11,702 bases of DNA from Pseudomonadota bacterium (lineage in GTDB: Bacteria; Pseudomonadota; Alphaproteobacteria; Azospirillales; Azospirillaceae). A program made the position numbers and the translations under genes. The DNA is taken from the NCBI GenBank assembly GCA_023416195.1, contig JAEZID010000256.1:1-11702 (forward strand). The letters are read 5' to 3'. This document shows positions 5,697 through 11,702 of this stretch, piece after piece. How positions within the stretch are numbered: position 1 is the stretch's first letter; each line of letters starts with the position of its first letter. The notes below the pieces were generated by a model. That model did no database searches. It was not told the origin of the DNA and saw only the letters and a list, made by a program, of their open reading frames with translations.

Positions 5697-6949
5697 GACG
5701 GGTGGTCGTCACGGGCCTCGGCGCCGTCACGCCGCTGGGCGTGGGGGTGGAGCGCAGCTGGCGCCGCATCCTGAACGGCGACAGCGGCATCCGTGCGGTC
5801 AGCGGCATCGACGTCGCGGACCTGCCCTGCCGCATCGCCGCCCAGGTCCCAACAGAGGGCGATGGCGCCTTCGATCCCGACGCCATCGTCCCGCCGAAGG
5901 ACCAGCGCAAGATGGACCGCTTCATTCTGCTGGCCCTGGCCGCCGCGGAGGAGGCGGTGACCAGCGCCGGCTGGCGCCCCACCGACGCGGAATCGCTGGA
6001 GCGCACCGGCGTGCTGATCGGCTCCGGCATCGGCGGCCTGCCCGGCCTTGCCGAGGGCGCGGTGACGCTGCACGAAAAGGGGCCGCGCCGCATCTCCCCC
6101 TTCTTCATTCCAGCGAACCTCATCAACCTTGCGGCCGGGCATGTCTCCATCCGCCACGGCTTCAAGGGGCCGAACCACGCGGTGGTCACCGCCTGCGCCA
6201 CTGGCGCGCACGCCATCGGCGACGCAGCGCGGCTGATCGCCTTCGACGACGCCGACGTCATGCTGGCCGGCGGGACCGAGGCGGCGGTGTCGCGCCTCGG
6301 GCTGGCCGGTTTCTGCGCCTCGCGCGCCATGTCCACCGGCTTCAACGACGACCCGCAGCGCGCCTCCCGCCCCTGGGACCGCGACCGCGACGGCTTCGTC
6401 ATGGGCGAAGGGGCCGGCGTCGTGGTGCTGGAGGAGCTGGAGCACGCCAAGCGGCGCGGCGCCCCCATCATCGCCGAAGTGGTCGGCTACGGCCTGTCGG
6501 GCGACGCCTACCACATCACGGCGCCCAGCGAAGACGGTGACGGCGCCTTCCGCGCCATGCGTGCGGCGCTGGCCCGTGCCGGCCTGAACCCGGACCAAGT
6601 CGATTACGTCAACGCCCACGCCACATCCACCCCGGCCGGCGACCCGGTGGAGATCGCGGCGGTCAAGCGCCTGTTCGGCGCCCACGCCCCGGCCCTGTCC
6701 ATGTCCTCGACCAAGTCGGCGACCGGTCATCTGCTGGGTGCTGCGGGGGCGGTGGAGGCGATCTTCGCCATGCTGTCGATCCGCGACCAAGTGACGCCCC
6801 CGACCCTGAACCTCGACGCGCCGTCGGAGGGCTGCGACCTCGACCTCGTCCCGCACCGGGCGAAGCAGCGGCGGGTGCGCCATGCCCTGTCCAACAGCTT
6901 CGGCTTCGGCGGGACCAACGCGGCGCTGGTCTTCGCCCCACCGCCGTAA
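5693..6949 (+). CDS. fabF: Beta-ketoacyl-ACP synthase II (KAS II) paralogue
   Basis: 418 aa, full length. The thiolase-fold condensing enzyme is complete: MRRVVVTGLGAVTPLG at the start, active-site Cys168 in VVTACATGAH, His309 in YVNAHATSTPAGD, Lys341 in SSTKSATGH, His346, and the closing NSFGFGGTNA loop (401-410). It would join malonyl-ACP to an acyl-ACP by decarboxylative Claisen condensation in the cytoplasm. TSTPAGD has Ala where FabF proteins usually have Leu. The start ATG 5693 overlaps the HxlR stop by 4 bp, and GGAGAAG just upstream gives an SD. No acpP, fabG or fabD lies nearby, so this is probably an accessory copy rather than the core fab-cluster gene. A role in a special lipid, or in membrane adjustment under HxlR control, is inferred. 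Confidence 0.92.
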   Translation: MRRVVVTGLGAVTPLGVGVERSWRRILNGDSGIRAVSGIDVADLPCRIAAQVPTEGDGAFDPDAIVPPKDQRKMDRFILLALAAAEEAVTSAGWRPTDAESLERTGVLIGSGIGGLPGLAEGAVTLHEKGPRRISPFFIPANLINLAAGHVSIRHGFKGPNHAVVTACATGAHAIGDAARLIAFDDADVMLAGGTEAAVSRLGLAGFCASRAMSTGFNDDPQRASRPWDRDRDGFVMGEGAGVVVLEELEHAKRRGAPIIAEVVGYGLSGDAYHITAPSEDGDGAFRAMRAALARAGLNPDQVDYVNAHATSTPAGDPVEIAAVKRLFGAHAPALSMSSTKSATGHLLGAAGAVEAIFAMLSIRDQVTPPTLNLDAPSEGCDLDLVPHRAKQRRVRHALSNSFGFGGTNAALVFAPPP

Positions 6950-7022
6950 GGCGCGGGCGGGTCTGGAACGACGGCGAGGGGCGGCGTAGATAAGCAGCGC
7001 CTGTCCAAAAGGGCTTGCGCCA

Positions 7023-7056
7023 GGAAACATCCATGATCCGGAACCGTCCATGATCC
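7023..7056 (+). repeat. 17-bp tandem duplication of the ribosome site and start codon
   Basis: GGAAACATCCATGATCC (7023-7039) is followed at once by GGAACCGTCCATGATCC (7040-7056), 15 of 17 bases identical. Each copy holds a GGAA element and an ATG. Because 17 is not a multiple of three, the two ATGs are in different frames. The upstream ATG (7033) has the better SD (AGGA at 7022-7025). Confidence 0.85.
7033..7053 (+). other. Possible six-codon upstream ORF overlapping the EI24 start
   Basis: ATG 7033 opens MIRNRP and stops at TGA 7051-7053, overlapping the next ATG (7050-7052) as ATGA. AGGA lies 7 nt before it, a better placed SD than the one before the EI24 start. It could act as a coupling leader peptide, or the sequence may simply be a replication-slippage duplication with no function. 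Confidence 0.3.
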
Positions 7057-7721
7057 GCGCCCTGCTTCTCGCCATCGCCCAGCTGTCCGATCCGGCCTCG
7101 CGCCGGGTGGTGTGGATCGGCGTCCTGTCCGCCGTCGCGGCCTTCGGGCTGCTGGCCGGGACGGTGTGGTGGGCGCTGTTCCACACGGTGCTGACCGATT
7201 ACGCCTGGGTGGACCGGGCGCTGGACCTGCTGGGCGGGCTGGCGGTTCTGGTGCTCGCCTGGCTGCTGTTCCCGGCGACGGTCGGCATGGTGTCCAGCTT
7301 CTTCCTGGACGAGGTCGTGCGGGCGGTGGAGCGGCGCCATTACCCGCATTTGCCCCCGGCCCGGCAGACGGGGATCGCCGAAGAACTCGGCACCGCGATC
7401 CGCTTCTTCGCCGTGGTGTTGCTGGTGAACCTGTTCGCCCTGCCGCTGTACTTGCTGGTGCCGGGATTGAATTTGTTGGTCTTCTACACCGTCAACGGTT
7501 ATCTGCTGGGCCGCGAATATTTCGAAATGGTGGCGGTCCGCCGGCTGGAACGGAAAGAGGCCGGCTACCTGCGGCGCACCCAGCCGTTGAAACCATTTTT
7601 GGCTGGTGTCGTAATCGCCTTTCTTTCGACGATCCCTTTCGTCAACCTGCTGGTGCCGGTGATCGCGAGCGCCTTCATGGTCCACGTCTTCCAGACCATG
7701 GCACGGCCGTCCAGCCCGTGA
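7050..7721 (+). CDS. EI24 / CysZ-like integral membrane protein
   Basis: 223 aa. Hydrophobic segments lie at about 20-45, 58-85, 118-145 and 173-208, the last two interrupted by Pro/Gly and probably re-entrant or paired. Motifs include LFPATVGMVSSFFLDEVVRAVERRHYP (74-100), NLLVFYTVNGYLLGREYFEMVA (141-162) and a late STIPFVNLLVPVIASAFMVHVF. This pattern, with NGYLLGREYFE after a double span, is typical of EI24-domain proteins, related to the CysZ sulfate permease. No transport substrate can be read from sequence. The start ATG 7050 is in the second copy of a 17-bp duplication, with only a weak GGAA before it. The upstream ATG 7033 is out of frame. It lies 100 bp after fabF on the same strand and may or may not share its transcript. 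Confidence 0.87.
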   Translation: MIRALLLAIAQLSDPASRRVVWIGVLSAVAAFGLLAGTVWWALFHTVLTDYAWVDRALDLLGGLAVLVLAWLLFPATVGMVSSFFLDEVVRAVERRHYPHLPPARQTGIAEELGTAIRFFAVVLLVNLFALPLYLLVPGLNLLVFYTVNGYLLGREYFEMVAVRRLERKEAGYLRRTQPLKPFLAGVVIAFLSTIPFVNLLVPVIASAFMVHVFQTMARPSSP

Positions 7722-7821
7722 AAGCCCACTTGCGGCCGGCCGGATGACCGTGTTAACCCGCTTGGGTGGCATTTTTCGACCGGTTCCGATCGGAGCGCCC
7801 GTCGTCCGAAGCCGCCTTGAT

Positions 7822-7847
7822 GACCTGACTGAACTCGACCTGACTGA
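7822..7847 (+). repeat. 11-bp direct repeat before the bactofilin gene
   Basis: GACCTGACTGA occurs at 7822-7832 and again at 7837-7847, with ACTC between, a 15-bp period. It ends 17 bp before the bactofilin ATG, next to the GGGGA ribosome site, so it is probably within the 5' leader. It may be a regulator or RNA site, or simple slippage. Confidence 0.6.
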
Positions 7848-7864
7848 CCAGGGGATCAACGTTC

Positions 7865-8722
7865 ATGCTGTTCGGACGAAAGAATCCGCCCGTCGGTGCG
7901 CCGAAGACCGAAAGCGCCGACGCGGCCCGCGTGGCCGCACCGGAGGCGGGCGCCGCCGAGCCCTCGGTACCCCCCGCCGCAACGGCGTCGCCGCTCTCCT
8001 CCCTGAACGCGGCCCCGGCGGCGGTTCCGGCCTCTCCGGCAACGTCCGCGCCGACGTCCTCCCCGGCTGTTCCGCAGGCCACGGCTCCGCAGACCCCGGC
8101 ACCGACCCACCGCCCGCCGTTTTCCGACAAGGGACCCGAGATGAACACCAGCACCCCGAAGCCGCCGACCGGCGCCTCCATCCCCGGTGCCAGCTTCAAG
8201 CCGACCGACATTCCGCGCCGCACGGTCGATCTGCCGGGCACCGCCCCGCGCCGGCCGGACGGTTTCGGCGCGCCGATCGCCCCGACGCCCGTGGCTCCGG
8301 CCCCGATCGCTCCGGCGCCGTCCGCCTCGCTGCCGTCCGACCACCGCCGCCTGATCGTCGGCCGCGACATTTCGCTGAACGGTGAGATCGGGTCCTGCGA
8401 CGTGCTGGTGGTCGAGGGCACCGTGGAAGCCAAGCTGCGCGACGGCCGCTCCATCGAGATCGCCGACACCGGCCTGTTCAAGGGTTCGGTCGAGATCGAC
8501 GAGGCCGACATCGGCGGCCGCTTCGAAGGCGACATCACCGTGCGCGGCCGCCTGACCGTGCGTTCGACCGGCAAGATCACCGGCTCGATCAAGTTCGGTG
8601 AGCTGGCGGTCGAGGCCGGCGGCGTGCTGTCCGGCGACATCCAGCAGGTGACCGCCGCGTCGAAGGCGGCCCCGGCGACCGCTCCGGCCGCCCCGTCCCT
8701 CTCGGTCGTCGACAGCGAGTAA
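7865..8722 (+). CDS. Bactofilin (polymer-forming cytoskeletal protein)
   Basis: 285 aa. MLFGRK at the start resembles the short basic head of bactofilins. Residues ~20-158 are a low-complexity Ala/Pro/Thr-rich linker. The bactofilin core is at ~160-262, a right-handed beta-helix built from repeating hydrophobic strands and Gly turns: RLIVGRDISLNGEIGSCDVL, EGTVEAKLRDGRSIEIADTG, FKGSVEIDEADIGGRFEGDI and the following repeats up to GVLSGDIQQV. A second Ala/Pro tail ends in VVDSE. Bactofilins self-assemble into nucleotide-free filaments that organise cell shape, stalks or wall enzymes. The head is much longer than usual. An internal ATG at 8141 (Met93) has AAGGGA six bases upstream and could start a 193-aa form with the whole core. 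GGGGA (7851-7855) serves the long form. Likely a single-gene unit ending at the strong terminator downstream. Confidence 0.93.
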   Translation: MLFGRKNPPVGAPKTESADAARVAAPEAGAAEPSVPPAATASPLSSLNAAPAAVPASPATSAPTSSPAVPQATAPQTPAPTHRPPFSDKGPEMNTSTPKPPTGASIPGASFKPTDIPRRTVDLPGTAPRRPDGFGAPIAPTPVAPAPIAPAPSASLPSDHRRLIVGRDISLNGEIGSCDVLVVEGTVEAKLRDGRSIEIADTGLFKGSVEIDEADIGGRFEGDITVRGRLTVRSTGKITGSIKFGELAVEAGGVLSGDIQQVTAASKAAPATAPAAPSLSVVDSE

Positions 8723-8759
8723 GCGCCGCGCCACCGCCAAAACGGAAAAGCCGAAACCG

Positions 8760-8797
8760 AAAAGCCCGGCCGGACCACAGTCCGCGCCGGGCTTTTT
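8760..8797 (+). terminator. Intrinsic terminator after the bactofilin gene
   Basis: AAAAGCCCGGC (8760-8770) pairs with GCCGGGCTTTT (8786-8796), and inside it CGGAC (8771-8775) pairs with GTCCG (8780-8784) across a CACA loop, with one bulged C at 8785. TTTTT (8793-8797) follows the G/C stem. On the minus strand the A-run gives TTTT, so it may also end the convergent chemotaxis gene. Confidence 0.93.
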
Positions 8798-8825
8798 CTC
8801 GTCCGCTCAACGCCGGCCGCGGCGT

Positions 8826-10544
8826 TCAGGCCGCCTTCACCGCCGACAGGAACACCTCCACCTTCGACTTCAGCACGCCGGCCTGACCCGACAGGGTGTC
8901 GGCCGCGCCAAGAACCTGATGCGCCGCCGCACCGGTGTCGGCGGCGGAACGGTTGACGCCGACGATGTTGCTCGACACCTCCTGGGTTCCCTGGGCCGCC
9001 TGCTGAACGTTCCGGGCGATTTCCTGCGTGGCCGCCTGCTGCTCTTCCACCGCCGCGGCGATGGTGCCGGAGACGTCGCTGATGCGGCGGATCGTTTCCA
9101 TGATGGCGGCGATGGACGACACCGCGCCCTGCGCCTCGTCCTGGATCGAGGTCACCTTGCCGGCGATCTCATCCGTGGCGCGCGTCGTCTGGTCGGCCAG
9201 GGCCTTGACCTCCGACGCCACGACGGCGAAGCCCTTGCCCATTTCGCCGGCCCGCGCCGCCTCGATGGTGGCGTTCAGCGCCAGAAGCCGCGTCTGCGAG
9301 GCGATCTGCATGATCAGGTCGATAACCTTGGCGATCTCCTCGGAGGCGGAGGCCAGCCCGCGCATGGCTTCGTCGGTGCGTCCAGCCTGCGCCACCGCCT
9401 CGCCGGCGATGACGGCGGACTGGGCGACCTGACGGCTGATTTCCTGCACGGAGGCGGCCAGCTCCTCCGTGGCGGTGGCGACGGTCTGCACGTTGGCCGA
9501 GGCCTGTTCGGAGGCCGCCGCCACGGCCGTGGACTGGCGCGTCGTCTGCTCCGCGTTCGCCGAAAGCTGGCTGGCGGTTCCCTGCATCTGCACCGCCGCG
9601 GACGAGACCTCGCCCAGAACCGCGCTGGCGTCGCGGTCGAAGCGGCCGGTCAGCTCCTCGATGGCGCGGGCACGCCGCTCGCGGGCGGCCTGCTCGACGC
9701 GCTCGCGCTCGGCGGCCTCGCTGGCGGCCACCATGCCTTGCTTGAAGACCAGCACGGCCTGCGCCATCACGCCGATCTCGTCGCGCCGCCCGGTCGCCGG
9801 AATGGCGGCGCCATGATCGCCGCCGGCCAGCCGGCGCATCGCGTCGGTCATGCTCGTCAGCGGCCCCACGATGGAACGCGACGTCAGCAGCACCGCGCCC
9901 GCCGCGATCGCCAGCCCCAGCGCCAGCATGACCATCTGCGACAGCATCAGGCGGTCGGCCGCGACCAGCATGTCGTTCGCTTCGCTTTCCAGCAGGGTTC
10001 GCTGGCTGTTGGCGATGCCTTCCACCGTCTGGCCGGCGGCGTCCTTGCCTCCGGCCAACAGCAGCCGCAACCGGGTCGCCAGCGGCATCATTTCCTCGGT
10101 GAGGACCCGGATGGCGCTTGCACGGTCGGCGGCGAGGGCGGCCATTTCGGCGGTGTCCTGCGCCTTGCGCAACGCATCGAGCAGCGGTTTCACCTCGGCC
10201 CAGGCGCGCCGGTTGGCGTCGAGAGGCCAGGCGGGGGACATGCGGTCCATGTCCAGGCGCAGGCGGTCGATTTCCGCCCAGCTCGCGGCCCGCTCGGTCC
10301 GCGCCGCCGGGTTTCCGGTCAGCAGGAAACCGCGCATGGACGCGAGCGATTCCGTCAGGCTTGCGTATATGGCGTTGCTGGCCAGGGCCGTGGGCATGCG
10401 CACCTCAGCGATGGTGGTCGCCATCTGTTTGCTGCCGCCGGTCATCACCAACGACGCGCCGACGTTCACCACCAGCAGCGCGATCACGGCGGCGAAGCCG
10501 ATCAGCAAGCGCCACCCAATGCGCAGGTTATTGTACCAAGTCAT
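8826..10544 (-). CDS. Methyl-accepting chemotaxis protein
   Basis: 572 aa. Membrane span 1 is at ~11-34. A helical periplasmic sensor (~35-202) looks like a 4HB_MCP four-helix bundle. Span 2 is at ~203-222, followed by HAMP (~223-276; SRSIVGPLTSMTDAMRRLAGGD then DEIGVMAQAVLVFK). A long coiled-coil MA signalling domain (~300-560) has its hairpin tip at IASQTRLLALNATIEAARAGEMGKGFAVVASEV (414-446). The tip binds CheA/CheW and adaptation sites lie in the flanking helices (ATEELAASVQEIS and QQAATQEIARNV regions). The usual tip Asn in QTNxLALN is Arg419 here. No C-terminal CheB/CheR-tethering pentapeptide is visible. ATG 10544 has only a weak upstream GGAAAG. The ligand is unknown. It probably feeds the swimming pathway, but no che genes are in the window. 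Confidence 0.95.
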   Translation of the reverse strand: MTWYNNLRIGWRLLIGFAAVIALLVVNVGASLVMTGGSKQMATTIAEVRMPTALASNAIYASLTESLASMRGFLLTGNPAARTERAASWAEIDRLRLDMDRMSPAWPLDANRRAWAEVKPLLDALRKAQDTAEMAALAADRASAIRVLTEEMMPLATRLRLLLAGGKDAAGQTVEGIANSQRTLLESEANDMLVAADRLMLSQMVMLALGLAIAAGAVLLTSRSIVGPLTSMTDAMRRLAGGDHGAAIPATGRRDEIGVMAQAVLVFKQGMVAASEAAERERVEQAARERRARAIEELTGRFDRDASAVLGEVSSAAVQMQGTASQLSANAEQTTRQSTAVAAASEQASANVQTVATATEELAASVQEISRQVAQSAVIAGEAVAQAGRTDEAMRGLASASEEIAKVIDLIMQIASQTRLLALNATIEAARAGEMGKGFAVVASEVKALADQTTRATDEIAGKVTSIQDEAQGAVSSIAAIMETIRRISDVSGTIAAAVEEQQAATQEIARNVQQAAQGTQEVSSNIVGVNRSAADTGAAAHQVLGAADTLSGQAGVLKSKVEVFLSAVKAA

Positions 10545-10890
10545 TCTCGTCTTTCCATGCTAACCGCCCGGCGGCGGCCGAATTCTCCGTTGCCGTTTGT
10601 TCCGGCTTATCTCGTGTTCCGTAGGTCGAAGTATCGAGAACGGAAATTAACGAACTGTTTCACTCAGGTATTTTGTGGGTAATGACGGGGTGGAATGGCG
10701 GAAATACAGGCGGATCGCGCAGCGTTAGAAGGGCTGCGCGTCCGGAACGGCCATCATGACTCGCGGATTACCTGTTGTAGGAGGATGGGGCGCACACCGC
10801 TTGCGACCGCCCACCAGGACTGTGGGCAGCCGGCGTCCGACCCGTTTCCCTCACCGGGAAACGGGCGCCCGACCGGATCGGACGTCCTCT
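10545..10890. other. Intergenic region between the chemotaxis gene and nth
   Basis: 346 bp without a convincing gene. The part nearest the chemotaxis gene (about 10600-10700) is clearly richer in A/T and is the likely place of its promoter, but I found no good -35/-10 pair. Further on are hairpins CGCGCAG/CTGCGCG (10716-10722 with 10734-10740), GCCCAC/GTGGGC (10809-10814 with 10822-10827) and the nested repeat described separately. A plus-strand frame at 10695-10922 has weak signals, runs into the 3' end of nth and is probably not coding. Confidence 0.6.
10832..10886 (-). repeat. Nested inverted repeat after nth (possible terminator)
   Basis: The inner stem CCCGTTTCCC/GGGAAACGGG (10841-10850 with 10856-10865) is a perfect 10-bp palindrome with a TCACC loop. 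Outer arms CGTCCGA/TCGGACG (10834-10840 with 10878-10884) enclose it and extend by two more pairs if a G-T wobble is allowed. It starts four bases after the nth stop. There is no T-tract on either side, so it is not a classical intrinsic terminator. It could protect the 3' end of the nth mRNA or be a dispersed palindromic element. Confidence 0.8.
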
Positions 10891-11535
10891 TCAGGCGATA
10901 TCAGCCTTGGTCTTTTCCTTGAACCCGCACAAATCACTCACCGGACAGGTCGGACAATCGGGCTTGCGGGCCTTGCACACATAGCGCCCGTGCAGGATCA
11001 GCCAGTGGTGCGCGTGACGGCGGTAGGGCTTCGGCACCACCTTCAGCAGCTTCTGCTCCACGGCGTCCGGCGTCTTACCCGGCGCCATGGTCGTGCGGTT
11101 GCCGACGCGGAAGATGTGGGTGTCCACCGCCATCGTCTCCTCGCCGAAGGCGACGTTCAGGACCACGTTGGCCGTCTTGCGCCCGACGCCGGGCAGCGTC
11201 TCCAGCACCTCGCGGTCGCGCGGCACCTCGCCCCCGAAGTCCTTCACCAGGATCTCCGACAGCTTGATGACGTTCTTGGCCTTGGTGTTGAACAGGCCGA
11301 TGGTCTTGATGTAGCCGCGCAGCCGTTCCTCGCCCAGATCGATCATCTGTTGCGGAGTCGTAACGACCTGGAACAGCGGGCCCGTGGCCTTGTTGACGCC
11401 AACGTCGGTGGCCTGTGCGGACAGGACGACGGCGACCAGCAGCGTGTAGGGGTTGACGTATTCCAGCTCGCTCTTCGGCTCCGGATTGGCGGCGCTGAGG
11501 CGGCGGAAGAACTCTTCGATGGCGGCGGGCTTCAT
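10891..11535 (-). CDS. nth: Endonuclease III, DNA glycosylase/AP lyase
   Basis: 214 aa, nearly the same length as E. coli Nth and with its key residues at the same numbers. The helix-hairpin-helix is LPGVGRKTANVVLN (114-127), catalytic Lys120 forms the Schiff base, and Asp138 in MAVDTHIFRV activates it. The [4Fe-4S] cluster ligands are Cys187, Cys194, Cys197 and Cys203 (C-x6-C-x2-C-x5-C). It excises oxidised pyrimidines and cuts at the abasic site in base excision repair, in the cytoplasm. The start ATG 11535 lacks a visible SD, but no better start lies in frame. A short Lys-rich tail ends the protein. It is divergent from the DUF2244-like gene, with 84 bp between, and a nested inverted repeat follows its stop. 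Confidence 0.97.
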   Translation of the reverse strand: MKPAAIEEFFRRLSAANPEPKSELEYVNPYTLLVAVVLSAQATDVGVNKATGPLFQVVTTPQQMIDLGEERLRGYIKTIGLFNTKAKNVIKLSEILVKDFGGEVPRDREVLETLPGVGRKTANVVLNVAFGEETMAVDTHIFRVGNRTTMAPGKTPDAVEQKLLKVVPKPYRRHAHHWLILHGRYVCKARKPDCPTCPVSDLCGFKEKTKADIA

Positions 11536-11619
11536 GATGGCCGGAAGGATAACCGCAGCCGCCCCCCACAGGCAAACGGTCGCTTTACCGGCCGTTCAAA
11601 GGCGTATTAGGTTCGTCAT

Positions 11620-11702
11620 ATGACCATGGCCCGCGCTCCCCGCGTGTTCTTCGACGCGATCCTGCATCCCCACCGCAGCCTGGGGCGCCGGGGCTTCCGC
11701 GT
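11620..11702 (+). CDS. DUF2244-like protein (5' end, partial)
   Basis: Only 27 codons are present before the window edge. They encode MTMARAPRVFFDAILHPHRS followed by LGRRGFR. The FDA-[VI]-L-x-PHRSLxxRGF pattern is typical of the N-terminus of DUF2244 proteins, small alphaproteobacterial integral membrane proteins of unknown function that go on to two membrane spans. A second in-frame ATG at 11626 is an alternative start; no clear SD precedes either. A weak TTTACC-15-TATTAG promoter (11584-11610) would start the RNA almost at the ATG, so a leaderless message is possible. It is divergent from nth. Confidence 0.7.
   Translation, partial: MTMARAPRVFFDAILHPHRSLGRRGFR

Noticed and set aside
5465..7186. 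573-codon minus-strand frame opposite the HxlR gene and fabF
   Set aside because: It lies across two well-identified genes and has low-complexity composition and no motif.
7752..7757. GTTAAC as a possible CtrA half-site before the bactofilin gene
   Set aside because: Only one half-site; no second TTAA at the proper spacing.
7744..8385. Plus-strand frame overlapping the bactofilin start
   Set aside because: Out of frame with the bactofilin core; Arg/Gly-rich and without a domain.
8919..10682. 587-codon plus-strand frame opposite the chemotaxis gene
   Set aside because: His/Gly/Arg-rich shadow of a protein with an unmistakable receptor signature.
10695..10922. 75-codon plus-strand ORF in the gap before nth
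   Set aside because: Weak start, no recognisable motif, contains the hairpin arms and overlaps the 3' end of nth.
1..11702. CRISPR arrays, tRNA/rRNA genes, insertion sequences, toxin-antitoxin or phage genes
   Set aside because: No regularly spaced repeats, no transposase or integrase, no tRNA-like cloverleaf and no defence-type gene was seen on either strand.

Overview
The window is compact, GC-rich chromosomal DNA from an alphaproteobacterium. The gene families point to the Rhodospirillales, and an Azospirillum-like genome is the best guess. Support comes from an alphaproteobacterial TauE/SafE plus Alph_Pro_TM (TIGR02186-type) plus universal-stress-protein cluster, an HxlR/KAS II pair, a bactofilin with an Ala/Pro-rich head, and strong wobble-position GC bias in every real gene. 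The taxonomic call is inference from family resemblance, not a database match.

Layout: (1) 1-116 is the 3' end of a plus-strand gene whose tail resembles class III adenylate/guanylate cyclases. (2) 212-1717 (+) is a membrane-anchored spermidine-synthase-like protein. It meets, tail to tail with only 2 bp between stops, a minus-strand operon read as TauE/SafE permease (3933-3016), Alph_Pro_TM membrane protein (3016-2243) and UspA-type stress protein (2241-1720). The first two genes share one base (TGATG) and the last two are 1 bp apart. (3) 4095-5096 (-) is a PfkB-family adenosine kinase with a good promoter and an intrinsic terminator that encloses its own stop codon. (4) Divergent from it, an HxlR-type regulator (5235-5696) overlaps a fabF-like KAS II gene (5693-6949) by ATGA. 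(5) 7050-7721 (+) is an EI24/CysZ-like membrane protein whose start region carries a 17-bp tandem duplication. (6) 7865-8722 (+) is a bactofilin ending in a strong terminator. (7) 8826-10544 (-) is a methyl-accepting chemotaxis protein. (8) 10891-11535 (-) is endonuclease III, with a large nested inverted repeat just after its stop. (9) 11620-11702 (+) is the start of a DUF2244-like gene that runs off the window.

The genes are mostly independent housekeeping and accessory units. Two groups clearly work together: the TauE/Alph_Pro_TM/Usp operon (envelope, possibly sulfur-anion or organic-acid export plus stress) and the HxlR-KAS II pair (a regulator translationally coupled to a fatty-acid condensing enzyme). 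I found no mobile element, phage, CRISPR, tRNA or rRNA. The most unusual signals are in non-coding DNA: the duplicated start site before the EI24 gene, the HxlR-promoter palindrome, the palindrome-dense leader of the TauE operon, and the nested repeat after nth. I do not see convincing evidence of a wholly new multi-gene system.
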